Shown here piece by piece: positions 34,761-46,710 of a DNA stretch of 64,000 bases. Within the stretch, counting starts at the first letter, position 1, and every line of letters starts with the position of its first letter. The notes under the pieces were generated by a model. It was given only the letters and a program-made list of their open reading frames with translations. It made no database searches and was not told the DNA's origin. A program made the position numbers and the translations under genes. This DNA is from Cannabis sativa. Taxonomy: Eukaryota > Streptophyta > Magnoliopsida > Rosales > Cannabaceae. The stretch spans positions 33,307,280 to 33,371,279 of the forward strand of contig NC_083605.1 of assembly GCF_029168945.1 (NCBI RefSeq), read 5' to 3'.

Positions 34761-37317
34761 CTCCAGTACTTTGGCTCCTAGTTCATGTTGCAAGGATCGT
34801 GCATATCTAGGGATTTCCTTAAATTTCTAGCTACATGAGGGCCTCCAATCACGATCTCTAGCCTGTCTGCAATTGGCACAGGCTAGAGAGGGGAATTTCC
34901 CCCAGCTAGAGCTTCAGGTTGTACATATCACTAAAGAGTAGACTGTTTTCGTCTGATAAGAAACTATATTTTATCCCTCAACTGATTACACTCATTAGTG
35001 TCATGACAATAATTGTTGTGGTAGCGACATAATTTATTCATGTCTCTCTTCCCTAACTCTTTGAAGGGAAGACATTAGCAATGCAACACTGTAGACTCTG
35101 TGGCCATATAGATCTCCTCTCTTGGGGCCAAGGGGATGGAGTAGGTTGTAAAGTGAGGCTCATACTCTCGTAAATGCCTGCCGTAAGCCTTGGGCTTCTT
35201 TCCACCTAGGGAGTTGCCTTACTTACCACCATTGTTGGCTTTTTTCCCTCTGTTAGAACCTCTTTTTTCCCATTACCATGGACCTCAGTGTTAGAGGATG
35301 GGGAGTCTGGAAACTTCTTCTTCCCATTACCATGCACCTTTTGAGCCCTTGGCTTAAGTGATAACATCTTCTAGTTTGATAAAGCCATCTGCTTTATGGA
35401 GGAAGTCATTCATTGTGTAAACAGCCTTGAGATGAAGGTCAGACCACAGAGGACTCATCTCCTTTACTCCAATTGCAAGTGACATTGCCCTCACGTCCTC
35501 GCCATGTCTTTTGGTCTTAGTGGCTGCCTCCAAGAACCTTTTGAGGTAGTCCTTGAGCGGGTCATCTTCCTATTTCTTGATGTATACCAAATCATTAGGT
35601 TCGATTTTGCGTAGTCCGAAAGGAGTGAATTGGTTGCCAAATGCATCCACTAGATCTTTTCATGAATCGATTGATCCAATGGAGAGCTTGAGGTACCACC
35701 ATTGAGCTAGGTTTGCCATTGTGGCAGGGAAGATTCTATAATTGACATCATCTCTTACTCCTTATCGATTTGTCTGCACTTCAAAGTAGTAGATGTGAGA
35801 TAGTGGATCTTCCTTCCCAGTGCATTGATGCAAGTAATGGTTCTTGAACTTTGGAGGGATTGGTGGAGCTTTGATTCTTTCAGAGAGTGGTGAGCATCAC
35901 TCCTTGTCAAGTTCGAATTCTAATAGCTTAGGGGTCGTGGTCCCTTTCACTAAGGTCCATCAGGTATCAAATTCTACCTTGTTGATACCATGGATGGTGG
36001 TTTGCATCCCAGCTAGAGATTTTGTTACCTAGTTAGGGTCTTCTCTATAAGCTCCTTCTTCCACCAACTGTTTTTTATTTAGAGCGTCACGTAGGTCTCT
36101 TTGTCTTCCAAGTCGGTGATGGACTTCGATCGACTTGTTCTTATAGTTGTCTCCTAACCACAAAGTCATGAAGGAAACTCTGGTGATGTCTCTCGAATGA
36201 ACTCCTGATCATCTCGGGGGATGTGCTCTAGGAGGGGTCATCAACAACATTGTAGTGACTACTCCCCTCAAAGTTGTCTTCTCCTAGATCACAAGTATGA
36301 GGAGAGTTGAATTGGTTGCTCGGGTTCAAATCCTCTCCATGTACTTGAAAGAAGTACTCATACTACTGGCCATTGAGGCCACAGGCAAAGTAACGACATA
36401 ACTCACCCATTTCATCTCGAAAGTACTTTTGAGTATAAAGTGGCTCATTGGTCATTACTTGCCACATCTCATAGCCTCAAGTTTCAAAGTAAAGCCTTCA
36501 ATTACCTACATTGTCTTGAGTGGCAGGTCTATTTCCCCTTGCAAGGTCTTAGGGCCTAGTGTCATAAGAGCATTGAGGAGGACCTGGTGGAGGAGTCATG
36601 TTGGTTATCCCAATGTTCTAAGATCACTCTACATCAGATGAAGGGCCCATTAATTGGTGCCCACAAGTTTAAGTCTGTTCGAGATCTTGCTTGAAGGTAG
36701 CTTCCCTCTAGGAGGTCTCAACACCTAGTGTTTTCTTAATGCTTGCACGATTACCCTGTGGTATTTGTATTTCGTGCATTAAGGGTTTCTACTTGAGCAC
36801 TAGTTCTCACGTGACCGATTGGTCGACAGGGAGTCTCTTTCACCAACTCAAAAATACTCCTGCATGGGGGAGTTCCTTAACCTAATCGATAGGCTTCTCT
36901 AATTTGTAGAGAGATGCTAGCTCTCCACTATACCAGATCAACTCATTGGATATCGATGTTTTTTCATTTCTCTATGAACTAGTATTGAAACTCTTCGTGT
37001 TGAGTGTCGAGAGAGTCTCATAGCTTTTGTTGTAGATCAGCCACAATTTGAATGAGTTGTTCAACTTGGGGATCGACTTCCTCAGGGTCTTGTAGCTCCA
37101 TGTGTGGCTCTCCAGGTGGAATTTTCTCTCTAGTTCTAATATTAGGAGCATTTGGTGGCCTTGAGGGATGAGTTGTGGAGATGGTTTTGGGACCTCCTCC
37201 TCGCACATGAGGTGTAAGAGTAGTCCTGGCTCTAGCTTCAGTAACTGGCGTGCCCTCACTTGTTTTTCCAGATGTTGGGGCACCCCTATTGATGCTTTAG
37301 GAACGTTTTGCAACCAT
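34761..37317 (-). pseudogene. Tat element gag remnant
   Basis: The probable start, MVAKR, is at 37315-37317 on the minus strand, about 50 nt inside the LTR border. A proline-rich N-terminus (VRGGGPKTIS) follows. A Retrotrans_gag-like stretch (NQFTPFGLRKIEPNDLVYI, then DDPLKDYLKRF) lies near 35500-35640. A histidine/cysteine segment (CRYHNNYCHDTNECNQLRD) lies near 34980-35040, the weak zinc-like motif typical of Tat gags. Stops interrupt it several times, and plus-strand ORFs in the region are shadows. Confidence 0.72.
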
Positions 37318-37365
37318 CTTGAAAGTAACTTTCTATAGTTGTGCCTCTCAATGAAAACACCAAAA

Positions 37366-38175
37366 TATTGACTCAAAAATCTGGGTAGAGATTTCCTAGC
37401 CACACCCGCTCTCAAGGTTGGTAAGAATGAAATATTTGTTAAAAATAAATAAAGAGAGACAACACAATTTATAGTACTTCACTTCCTGTATCGCGACAGT
37501 AAAGAAACTACGTCTACTATGAGTTTTTATTTCTCAAAAGATCGTATTACAAAAAAAAATGGCTAAGCGTGCGTTTCGTAACACATTTTTAATCATTTTT
37601 CTATTCTTTAATTAGAAAAGTTAAAATATTTTCTATAACCATGTTCTGTTAAATTATTTTCACTTTTCAATATTTTTTAGTTAAGAATCAAAATTTTGAA
37701 AAAAAAAATACTTTCAAAATTTTTTTAAATAGTTTTTTTTTCTTAGTCAATATTTCGGACTCTAACTTAAACTTGGACCTTGGGACCCAGACTTCGGCCC
37801 CAGCCTTAGTCTCAGACTTAGACCATGGCCTCGACCCTGCCAAACCTAGATTCGACTTAAATAAAATCAAAAAATAAAAATCAAAATGAAAGTTATAAAA
37901 CACACTTTTATTTTCTATTTTTAAAATTGAAAAATAAAAATGGCTATAGAACACATTTTTATTTTTTTGAAAAAAATTAAGAACACAAATTTTAGTTTTA
38001 TTTTTGTAATTGAAAAATTAATAAATAAAAATGTTACCAAACGCCCCCTAAATGTATCAACTCTAACTTCTACAGGCTCTCTTCTTCAATAAGTGAAGGA
38101 GCTCCTTGAAAATAGAAAAACATAATTCAAACTATGAAAAAAAAATATAAATTGGCTTATTTTTTACCATAGATG
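37366..38175 (-). repeat. Tat element 5' LTR fragment, split by a MITE
   Basis: TATTGACTC at 37366 marks the inner border, next to a leader beginning TTTTGGTGTTTTCATTGAG on the minus strand. LTR sequence runs to 37566 and from 38049 to about 38175, where homology with 25703 onward stops. The outer part is lost. Confidence 0.75.
37567..38048. mobile_element. 482-bp MITE, TIR GGGGGCGTTTGGTAACA type
   Basis: The left end GCGTGCGTTTCGTAACA pairs with the reverse complement of the right end, GGGGGCGTTTGGTAACA. TAA flanks both sides (37564-37566, 38049-38051), a 3-bp duplication of the kind used by PIF/Harbinger elements. The inside is AT-rich with a GC-rich middle (37755-37850) and no gene. Removing it rejoins the Tat LTR. 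Confidence 0.7.
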
Positions 38176-38344
38176 AATAGTCACAATATTTATTGTGAGT
38201 AAAACTAAATTAGTGACAATTTGTATCTAAATACTATATTTTAGTCACAAATAACTTTTTGTTGTGACTAAAAGTCACAATTAGTCGCAAAAATTTATGT
38301 TGTAACTAAAAATTTGTCATTAAAGGTATCCACTTTTTCTAGTG
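38176..38344 (-). mobile_element. CACTA-like terminal fragment, minus orientation
   Basis: Ends TTTTTCTAGTG at 38344, so on the minus strand it begins CACTAGAAAAA. Inside are TAGTCACAA/TTGTGACTA subterminal motifs. Its reverse complement aligns over about 120 bp with 38680-38810. Confidence 0.65.
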
Positions 38345-38623
38345 TATATTTAAATTAATTTTCAAATAAAAAATAAAAATTTAATAATTTAGACCAATCC
38401 GAGACTTTAATGTCGTCATTGATTTGATACTTAACGGCTAAGTATATACAAAAATTTCAGATATATAAATTATGTATTATTACAATCAAAACGTAAACTT
38501 AAATATTTATCTGTAATCAAAAGTTTAGTTTAAATATATATACAAACTACCTAAAAATTAATATAATTAAATATGCAACAACTGGAGCTCTCCAAAAACA
38601 GACAGAATCTAAAAATATATTTA
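38345..38623. other. Spacer between two CACTA-like ends
   Basis: 279 bp of AT-rich DNA with no gene or repeat that I recognise. Confidence 0.6.
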
Positions 38624-38840
38624 CACTACAAAAAACTGTTACTTAATTTTAGTGATAATTTTGTAGTCAGAACATAATTTTTTTGTGACTAAATGTGATT
38701 TTATATCACAACAAAATATTCTTTGTGACTAAAACATAATATTTAGTTACAAGTTGTCACTAATTTAATTTTAGTCACAACAAATATTGTGACTAAAAAT
38801 ATATTTAGTCACAACAAATTGTAATTTTTGACGTGATTAA
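38624..38840 (+). mobile_element. CACTA-like terminal fragment, plus orientation
   Basis: Starts CACTACAAAAAACTG and carries GTGACTAAA/TTAGTCACAA motifs, the same family as 38176-38344 but in inverted orientation. No matching TAGTG end was found before 40355, so it looks truncated. Confidence 0.65.
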
Positions 38841-40355
38841 TACTTATAATCACAAATTATAAATTAGTTAAATTTTTTTTAACACTTTAGCTTAGTTCGT
38901 GTTGAAAAAAATAAAAACAGAGATTATCATATTTTATATTAATATATATAGTCGGCTAGAGATATGGTATTAATTTCATCGACAAAAAGACAATGTTGTG
39001 ATTTGCTTACACACGTATACAACACAGCATTTTCAATGAATAAAGACTAAAACCCACTCATATTTTAACTTTGACCTGCAAATATAATAAACTCATCCAA
39101 ATATAGAAAATGTTAAGTTTAATCAACTACGTACATCTTTAATTTGTCAAGTAATAGTTGATGTGAGAAAAAAATAGAGTATTGATAAGATAATAGAGTA
39201 TTTGTCATTAGATATTCCTAATATTACTTAGTATTGGTGCTTTCCCATTAGTTAATTATATTTTATAAAAATTATTATATAAAATTTAATACTTAATTAC
39301 ACTAATAATAATAATAATATTAGATATTAGTGTTGCCATTAGCATTTCTCTGTTAATAATGTATTCTCGATCATTAATACCACGACAAAACTCAATCTAA
39401 TTAATTGTATGTTTGATCGTTTCTTATATATATATAAATATATATTGCTGTACTTTCTTGTAATGAACCATCTATATTATATTAAGTTTTGTTGAATTTA
39501 TAAAAATTAATGCAAATGTAATTAATCAGCAAATATACAAATTTTGGGCATTTTTTTTTTTAGAAATATGTATAATAATAGAGAAAATAAAATCAGAAAC
39601 TTCACCGATCCAACAAACATATATGCATTCAATTTAATAACATATTTAATTAAACCATCATCTAAAATTAAATAAAAAGAACTTGATAAATCCTTAGATG
39701 TAGAGTGTAAAGCATTTAAAACTCGCAAAGCATTAGGTTCAATATGACATATATTGGCAGTTGTAATTGCATCTTTGGGCATGCTTTTTTAACATCATCA
39801 TTATTTAGCATTTGAAACTTAAAAGCTAAAATCATTAAGAAAATCAGAAATTTTTGTGTGCATTATATGGACTAATACTTAATTAATTAATCTAATGTTT
39901 AAAAATAAACTAGATATATATGTTAATATCTTTCCACAGAATTTTATTAATAAGTTGTAATGAACATTGTTAGATCATGTTAAATAAATGAAAAAATTAT
40001 TAAATAAAACAATACTTGTTTTTGTTTTTAAATTTAATTTTTAAAAAATTATTTCAATTCAACCATTAAATCATGTATAAATGTAATATAATCTAATATA
40101 TAGGAAAAAATTGCACTTTTATGATTTTTTTGTGGAAAAAATAATAATATTTCCAATTAATTAATTACAAAAATAGGAATAAAAAAGTTTGTAATAATTC
40201 CTGCAACGTTTGTGATAATAATTCCGTAACAGTTTAGGTGAAAAATTCCCCTTAATTAAATATATATATGTCATTGTAAGATCATTTGGGTCAAAAGGAA
40301 AATATATATCATCATAAGAGTGGAGTCTTCACTACAATATAAATATATATATGTA
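38841..40355. other. AT-rich stretch without clear genes
   Basis: About 1.5 kb with many TATA and AAT runs. The only sizeable frame (minus, 39522-39782, 86 codons, starting MPKDAITTANICHIEP) matches nothing I recognise; it could be an old exon or chance. Confidence 0.6.
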
Positions 40356-40469
40356 CACTACTACAAACATATCTTTTATTTTCGTTTTTTTCCTTTAATA
40401 AATTAAAAATCCGAAGATAAAACTATTTTAATGCACCTATCATCGCTTATTTAGTGAAATTTTTATTAT

Positions 40470-40645
40470 ATTTTCGGTCTTTGTTAATAAGCGAAGTCAA
40501 AAAGGGTTTTATTGTGTAAATTAGGAAGGGAGGATTTTGGAGGACCTTTGTCTTCGGTAAGTCACAAATTACCGAAAACAAAGGGCTCCACGTGGAGCCC
40601 TTTGTTTTCGGTAATTTGTTACTTACCGAAGACAAAGGTGTGCAC
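40470..40645. repeat. CACTA 5' subterminal repeats with long palindrome
   Basis: About 95 bp (40546-40640) read nearly the same on both strands: CCTTTGTCTTCGGTAAGT at one end and ACTTACCGAAGACAAAGG at the other. The centre is GGGCTCCACGTGGAGCCC, containing the G-box core CACGTG. The CTTCGG motifs are probably transposase-binding sites, as in other CACTA elements. Confidence 0.85.
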
Positions 40646-40734
40646 CCGCCCAGTTTATTACATACACCCTCAGCCCTTTTGTCGAAACCCTTAACCCACG
40701 ACTTACGCACGACCCTCAAAACCCACAACCCTCT

Positions 40735-43300
40735 TGCTCAAACCCTCAAAACCCACGACCATCTATAGCTCTCTCCGATCACTACAGCCACCCCCGACGA
40801 GTACGACGGCAAGGACGACCTTCAGTTTCTCTCTTCGACGACGACGGCGACCCTTCAGTTACTCTCTTTGACAGCTGGTTGGAGAGGAAAGGGGTGTTGG
40901 CCGAGAGATAAGCTATTGAGTCTTTGAAGGTTCGTGTTTTTCCTATGGTTTGTCGGTTTGATTTTCTATTATGAATCTGTGATGAGCCAATGCAGCTAGC
41001 TTATTTGTGACATTGTTTTTGTGATTTTCTATTATGATTGCCCAGCACCATAATCTGTGATGAGCTGCAAGACTCAACCCTTCATTTTCAATCTTCATCT
41101 CCAACAAGTCTCCAATTTTCTTTGAATAGTAAGTATGATACGAATTTCTTTGTACTGTGTTCCTTATTAATTTTTATAGTCGATTTAATCATGTCATTGC
41201 CAATTTAGGTGACTTTAGTAATCAAAACCCCATTTCAGATTTCTGGATTTTGTGATCTGTTTCGATTCCCCATTTGTTTTTTGTTTTTGTTTTTCCTCTA
41301 ATAGGATATATGTAGGTGTGGATGCGCCTCTTACACAGAGCATTTCAAAACTGATGTGTGTGTTTGTATATATATATGTGACAAATTTTATCACTCTGAC
41401 ATGAGAAAAATAAATATATAAACTTATATATATATATATTGAGGTGGGAAGAGAGAGAGGGAGAGGAATATATATGTGTGTGTGTGGTGTAGCTATCGTT
41501 TTGAATTTGAAAAAAAGTAGAAAAGTCAAGAATATTTTCTTATGATTTAAAGGGAACAAACAAAGATAATCAAATATTGGGAATGAAATGGTTTTGTCGT
41601 TATGTGTTGGTCAAATCCTTATTTAATCTTTCATATATTTGGAGGAGCACAGGACAAACAACACAGTGCATGTGAACTCTTCAAACTCACCTTATTTACT
41701 TCTTTTCTTTGCTTTTGGTCACTCACTATGACATCATCGTATCAACCTCTCTCTTTACTTTCTCCTATTCATATTTTGCTACTTATTTCATTTCTTCCCT
41801 TTTTCCCTCTAAATAATCAGTGTACAAACAATCCCACAGTTTGTTTAGCCCCCACATTTCTATTCAATTTTCTTATTTTCCTTAAAAAAGGAAAAAAGAA
41901 ACAAATTTTGTTGTTTAGATTATGTGTTGTCACTGTTGTGTGAGTTTTTTTGTTTTTAAAGGTATAATTATGTTCTTCTTCATTAAAACAACTTCTCCTT
42001 GGATCTTCTTGTGATTCGTTTCCTCTTTCTGGTCTTTCATACAAAATGTTTGCATTACTTTGTGTGTAATTCCTGGACTTGAACCAGAACCCATTGTAAG
42101 TTCCAACTTCCAAGTCAAGGACAAAAAACACCAAGTCTTTAAGGAGTACTTTTAATGTATGGTATTGTTTATAGAAACAAAAACGTATTTATAGAAAAAC
42201 AAATAAAACCCCCTCTGTCAATAAAAAAACCTTTAACTGTCTATTTTTGTCATTAATTGTATTGATGTGTTTACTTTCAAATTATTAGTAACATGGCCAC
42301 TTTATTAGTGAATAAACAAAGGACCTGATTCCCCCTTGGCAATGGCATCGCCAATTTGCCATATCTTTTGTCAATAGAATAATATTACTATAGTCTTTAT
42401 AAATTATTAATCTTTGTTCATACCTACTTAAATATGTCAACAAATCATATTTTTTTATTAATTGTGTGGCTACAAATAATTGGCAATGGAAGCCAAACAA
42501 AAAAAAAATGGAATGATGATCTCTGTTTTGTTCTTTTTTAGGTTTAGAAGACTCTCTCTAGAAGTTATGGTATAACTAATAACTGCATTTTTCTTATTAA
42601 AAAAAAAGCTATTAGAATTGGATGAAATATAGCAGCTTTTGTCATCATCCCCACATGGCAAGCATACACGTTTAGACACCTTAAAATAATAAAGAATAAA
42701 AAGACTAGTCTTTTTGTTGTGTTTTTAAGTGTTGTGGTCGGCCACTTACTTGCAATATGGATATAATAATAAACTCATTGATATTCATATGTGTCCTTCA
42801 GCACTCATTGAATTATACGAACCCAATCCAATAAATATCTTATGGTCAATGGTCCCCTCTTTACCTTTATCAAATTGTTATGGTCACATGGCCAATCATC
42901 AATAGAAAGTGCTATATTTCTTTAGCTATATATTGTATTTGATTCATTAATTATATATTTAATTTGTTATTGATTATGATTATAGACAATATAATCATGA
43001 CAGAGAAATAGTTATAATTTTTTGAGCTAGCCTTAATATATATGAGTGGTCTTATGGTGCAGACTGTTTTTCTTTCTTATTTTCTTCATAAATTTGACCT
43101 TTAATTGATAAGAAAAGATGAGTATAATAAAGTGAAATGATCTTAATTTTTGAGTTTATGATTAGTTGTGTATGCCAACTAAAAAGGATAATGACTGGAA
43201 TTGGCTCTAGTTTTCATGGAAGTTAATTGCCTTGTAGTTAAAATACAATCATGTTATCTATTCATGGCCAATGTTATTATTAACATTCTTTTTAATTGTA
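40735..43300. other. CACTA 5' internal region, no transposase seen
   Basis: About 2.5 kb between the subterminal repeats and the gene. A CA/CG-rich stretch (40735-40870) with CGACGA repeats looks like a leader or promoter-proximal segment. A possible captured lipoxygenase fragment lies at 41930-42124 (minus). The rest is AT-rich with microsatellites (41370-41440). Other short ORFs show no recognisable motifs. Confidence 0.55.
41930..42124 (-). pseudogene. Possible captured lipoxygenase N-terminal fragment
   Basis: The minus-strand frame contains QTFCMKDQKEETNHKKIQGE and then VVLMKKN. The phrase K-K-I-x-G-x-V-V-L-M-K-K-N is the start of the PLAT/LH2 domain in plant 9-lipoxygenases, where it is followed by VLDF or a similar sequence. 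Here the likeness stops after the asparagine, as expected for a gene piece cut by transposon capture. The match is short (about 20-40 residues) and judged from memory of the family, so it could be chance. Confidence 0.35.
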
Positions 43301-43716
43301 TTTATTTGTAGGTTTTGGGGTTAAGCATCAAGAATCTAAATTGGAAGGAGAGTGGTTAAGCATCAAGAATCTAAATTAGAAAGAGAACACGATTTTTTCC
43401 AAGTTTTGAGCTAGAGGTATATATAATTTTTCTATCTTTTAATTAATTATTAATAAACATGTTAGAGGAGTTTGAATATCTTAAATATTCATCCGTAGTG
43501 AAGTAGGTTCTGCGAATACATGTACTGCGGTCGGATGGGTGGAATTTAATTTTTTTTGTTGTGGATTGTTATATGTTTTGATTTTGTGGTTAATTTTTTT
43601 CGGGAACGTCCGATTTATAGTTGTTATGCTGCCGAAATTTCGGTAGAATTTAGATTAATATTTTGATTTAAGTTATTACAAATTTACTTGTTAGGAATTT
43701 ATTTTAAATTTGCGGT

Positions 43717-46118
43717 ATGGATAAATCGTGGATGCTTGAGAGGAGAGAAACACCGCAATTTCTAGATGGGTTCAATTATATTCCCTTATTAATTACATGT
43801 TTGTTGCAGAAAAAAGAAATCAAAATTCAAGATCCAGCCCGCCATCATGTTTGGTTAAAATCCCGCAAGAAAAATAATGTCCTAGTTACGGACTTGGATA
43901 GGGAGATTGCCGCAAGAATAGTAAGTGATATCTAACACAATTCAATAACATGAATATATGACTTGTTATTATAAAGTATTAACTATTATCAATCATAATG
44001 CATAGGCTGAACTCGAGGAAAAAGTAAACTCGGGGGAAGTTTTGGCCAGTGGTCGGAATGACATATTGACTCAAGCATTAGGGACACCTGAGCACCCTGG
44101 CCGGGTCAGAGCTGCTGGGTATGCCACTTTATTGATTTAATGTTAGATTATTTTTTATTTATTTTACTTAATTTTTTATTAAATGAGTGTTCCAACTGTT
44201 ATTTGTAGGTTCACTGCAAAGGCTAGTAAGATATTTGGTCGAAAGAAAAGGGCTAAATGTAGTGAATCATCCTCCCAAAAACAAGAAATTCTTCAACTCA
44301 AAAAAGAAATTGAAGAATTGAAGAAAAAACTGTATGCTGCACAAGAACAAGATGATGGTAATGACAACTCCTCAGAAGAAAATGATGATCACTTAGATGA
44401 TCATCAGGAGTTTGGAGGGTACGAAGATGATAATCAGACACCTCCTGTCATGTACAACTTCTCATCCACTAATAACAACGAAGTACTTTTGTGTTCAGAC
44501 AACATCCATAATATAGTGGCCAAAGGTGTGGTTCTGGAATCTGTTAGTCCAGTAACAATTCATACCGTGCAGTATAAAGAAGGGATTGCACGAGTTTTAA
44601 TTACAGAACAACTTCAAGAGGAGGCTGAAATTGCTCATCCTATCGAAAATATCCGATATGTCTATGAGACAAAGGACACATTTCTTCCTTGGCCAAAACA
44701 TTTAATTTTAAATTTGGATAAGGTAAAAATTATTTATTTATTGTCATATATGATTAATGCATATTTATTGTATATTGATGCTATAATTCATATTTTACAG
44801 GTTCCCATATTCCCAGATGTCGCATCCACCCATAAATCATCGTCAAAGGGGAAGCAGATAGCAACCCCTCACAGATCACCGAATAAAGGGAAACAGATAT
44901 CAACTCTTCCTGCTATGTCTTCGGCTGGGTCACAATCAAATGTCAAGATAGATCAAGTGGACAAGAATGCAACATTCAAGCCGGAGGTCTGGGCTCAAAT
45001 ACCTGTATGTCTCCACTTTTTAGTTGAAGAATTTATAAGGAGGAAAGGGAAGTGGAGCGTTGTTGAAGTTCCAACTGATCCAGACTTCATGCCACCTCGC
45101 ACACATATTATCTTGTCATCAGAGGATGTAGAGCAGGTTGGAACCTTAAATTTTATTGGATGTCAAGGCATGATCTTTGGAATTAGGTATGTTTTACGTA
45201 ATTATTTTTGGAATTAAGTATGTCTTACATAATATTTTTCCCATTTATTAAAATGTAACACTTAACCATGATAAATTTATGTAGATGCATTTGGGAGGAT
45301 TTAACGAATATGCGGGAGTATTTCAAGTTCTTTGACCCAGAGCTACTCAATGCCACAGACAAAGATGGAATTGTCCACCAAGAAGTTGTTATCAAATTGG
45401 CTGAATGGTTGAATACAATGAATAACAAATCTCAGATGTTCTTCATACCGTGGAACTACGAGTATGTACAAGTACTATTTAAGGACTAGTTAAGTATAAT
45501 TTAATTCTTCTTTTTAAATTAACACTTAATATTTTCTTATTAATTTCTTATTAGACGTCATTGGATGCTTGAGATCGTTTGTGCTGGAAAGATCATTCAC
45601 TTGGACCCTTGGCTTAGACATAAACGCCCTAAGATGACTATTGACCTCACACTCCAAAGGTACTTTTCAATTTTCATTTTAAAATTATAATTTTAATTTT
45701 CTATAAATTTATACCAACTATTGCTAATTAAATCAATATAAATAATTGAATTTAATTAGGGCATATGAACTGCTCGGAGGTTCCAACGAGTTACTTGGAA
45801 CATTTCCAGGAGTAACCGTTGCAGCGTGTCCAAAACAAACATTGGGAATTGAATGTGGTTTTTATGTACTTAGGTACATTAATGACATTGTGAAAGCTCT
45901 AAATTCATTCGTTATTATAAGAGAAAAGGTAATTAAGCTATAATTAGTTCATTTATGTATACCCGTAAATAGGATACTATACTTGTAAATAAGTGATACA
46001 TATAACTATTTACACTTTAATTTTACAGTTTGGAAAGATGGACACATACGATGTGGAGACGATGTTGCTACCACTGCAACATCAATGGTTATCGAAATTG
46101 ACACGATACTTGTACTAG
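43717..46118 (+). CDS. CACTA-encoded Ulp1-like protease gene, 8 exons, 585 aa
   Basis: Exons: 43717-43920, 44006-44118, 44209-44722, 44801-45186, 45285-45461, 45555-45659, 45760-45928 and 46029-46118. All seven introns are GT-AG, and the joined length is 1758 nt with no internal stop. The N-terminus begins MDKSWM. Residues 87-103 (DILTQALGTPEHPGRVR) are the signature of the plant Ptta/En/Spm protein family. A coiled coil follows (about 130-153), then acidic and lysine-rich linkers. The C-terminus is a C48 (Ulp1/SENP-type) cysteine protease domain. Its putative active site is His467 (RHW), Asp482 (HLDPW), Gln526 and Cys532 (ECGFYVLRY), with spacing (15 and 50) like known Ulp1 enzymes. Such domains cleave SUMO or related proteins; the substrate here is unknown. 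The start could lie in a further upstream exon. Confidence 0.78.
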
Positions 46119-46379
46119 TTAACTTTAGACTTTTAATTTTAGGCAATACTTATTTTGTTTATTTTTTTTATTAGTAAGGACTTAACATATTTTGTAATGT
46201 ATACTTTAACTTTGTTATAATATAATTACAATATCTTTTGTACTTAATTTTGTTATATAATTGAAATAATATTTATTTTAATAATTAATTTATAATTATT
46301 TCAAAAAAAAATTAATATATAATTAATTATTTAATAAAAATTAATATATATTTAAATATTTAAATAATAACCGAAAATA

Positions 46380-46710
46380 TATTTAACAATAACCGAAGAT
46401 ATAGGTCTATTTTCTCTTTTGATATTCGAAACATATGTCTTCGGTTAATATATAAAAATTGAAGATAAAAGTAACCTACGTCTTCGGTTATTATATAAAA
46501 ACCGAAGACATAGATTACCTTTCTCTTCGGTTTTTATATAATAACCGAAGACGAAGGTTACTTTTATCTTCGGTTTTTATATAATAACCGAAGACGTAGC
46601 CTCACCTTTAACTTCGGTATTTTAAAACATATGTCATCGCCTCAAATGACTTCGGTTGCGATTTTTACTAAAATCCGAAGATAAACTGGCCTAAAAACCG
46701 AAGATAAAGG
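46380..46710. repeat. CACTA 3' subterminal inverted repeats
   Basis: At least ten CCGAAGA or TCTTCGG/CTTCGG motifs in alternating orientation, often as hairpins with TTATATAA between the arms (for example around 46480-46510, 46525-46555 and 46565-46600). Confidence 0.88.

Larger units (their letters stand above)
25703..38175 (-). mobile_element. Tat-like Ty3/gypsy element, decayed, minus strand
   Basis: Left LTR start (TATTGACTC at 25703) and right LTR start (TATTGACTC at 37366) match over several hundred bases. The domain order on the minus strand is gag, protease, RT, RNase H, integrase, followed by an antisense ORF on the plus strand. The RNase H (ATNNEAEYEALIIGLRLA), integrase and gag wording are of the Tat type. 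The right (5') LTR is cut near 38175, interrupted by a MITE, and no TSD can be seen. All coding parts carry stops and frameshifts. It is inserted in Gypsy-4 gag. Confidence 0.88.

Noticed and set aside
31000..38000. Plus-strand ORFs (32087-32440, 33871-34116, 35844-36032, 36429-36641) as genes
   Set aside because: They are shadows of the decayed minus-strand Tat gag-pol.
39522..39782. Minus-strand 86-codon ORF as a gene
   Set aside because: No family recognised, no exon or promoter context, AT-rich tail. Could be chance.
41215..41559. 114-codon minus ORF rich in Ile/Tyr/Thr
   Set aside because: Spans dinucleotide repeats (TATA/TGTG), so the composition explains the frame.
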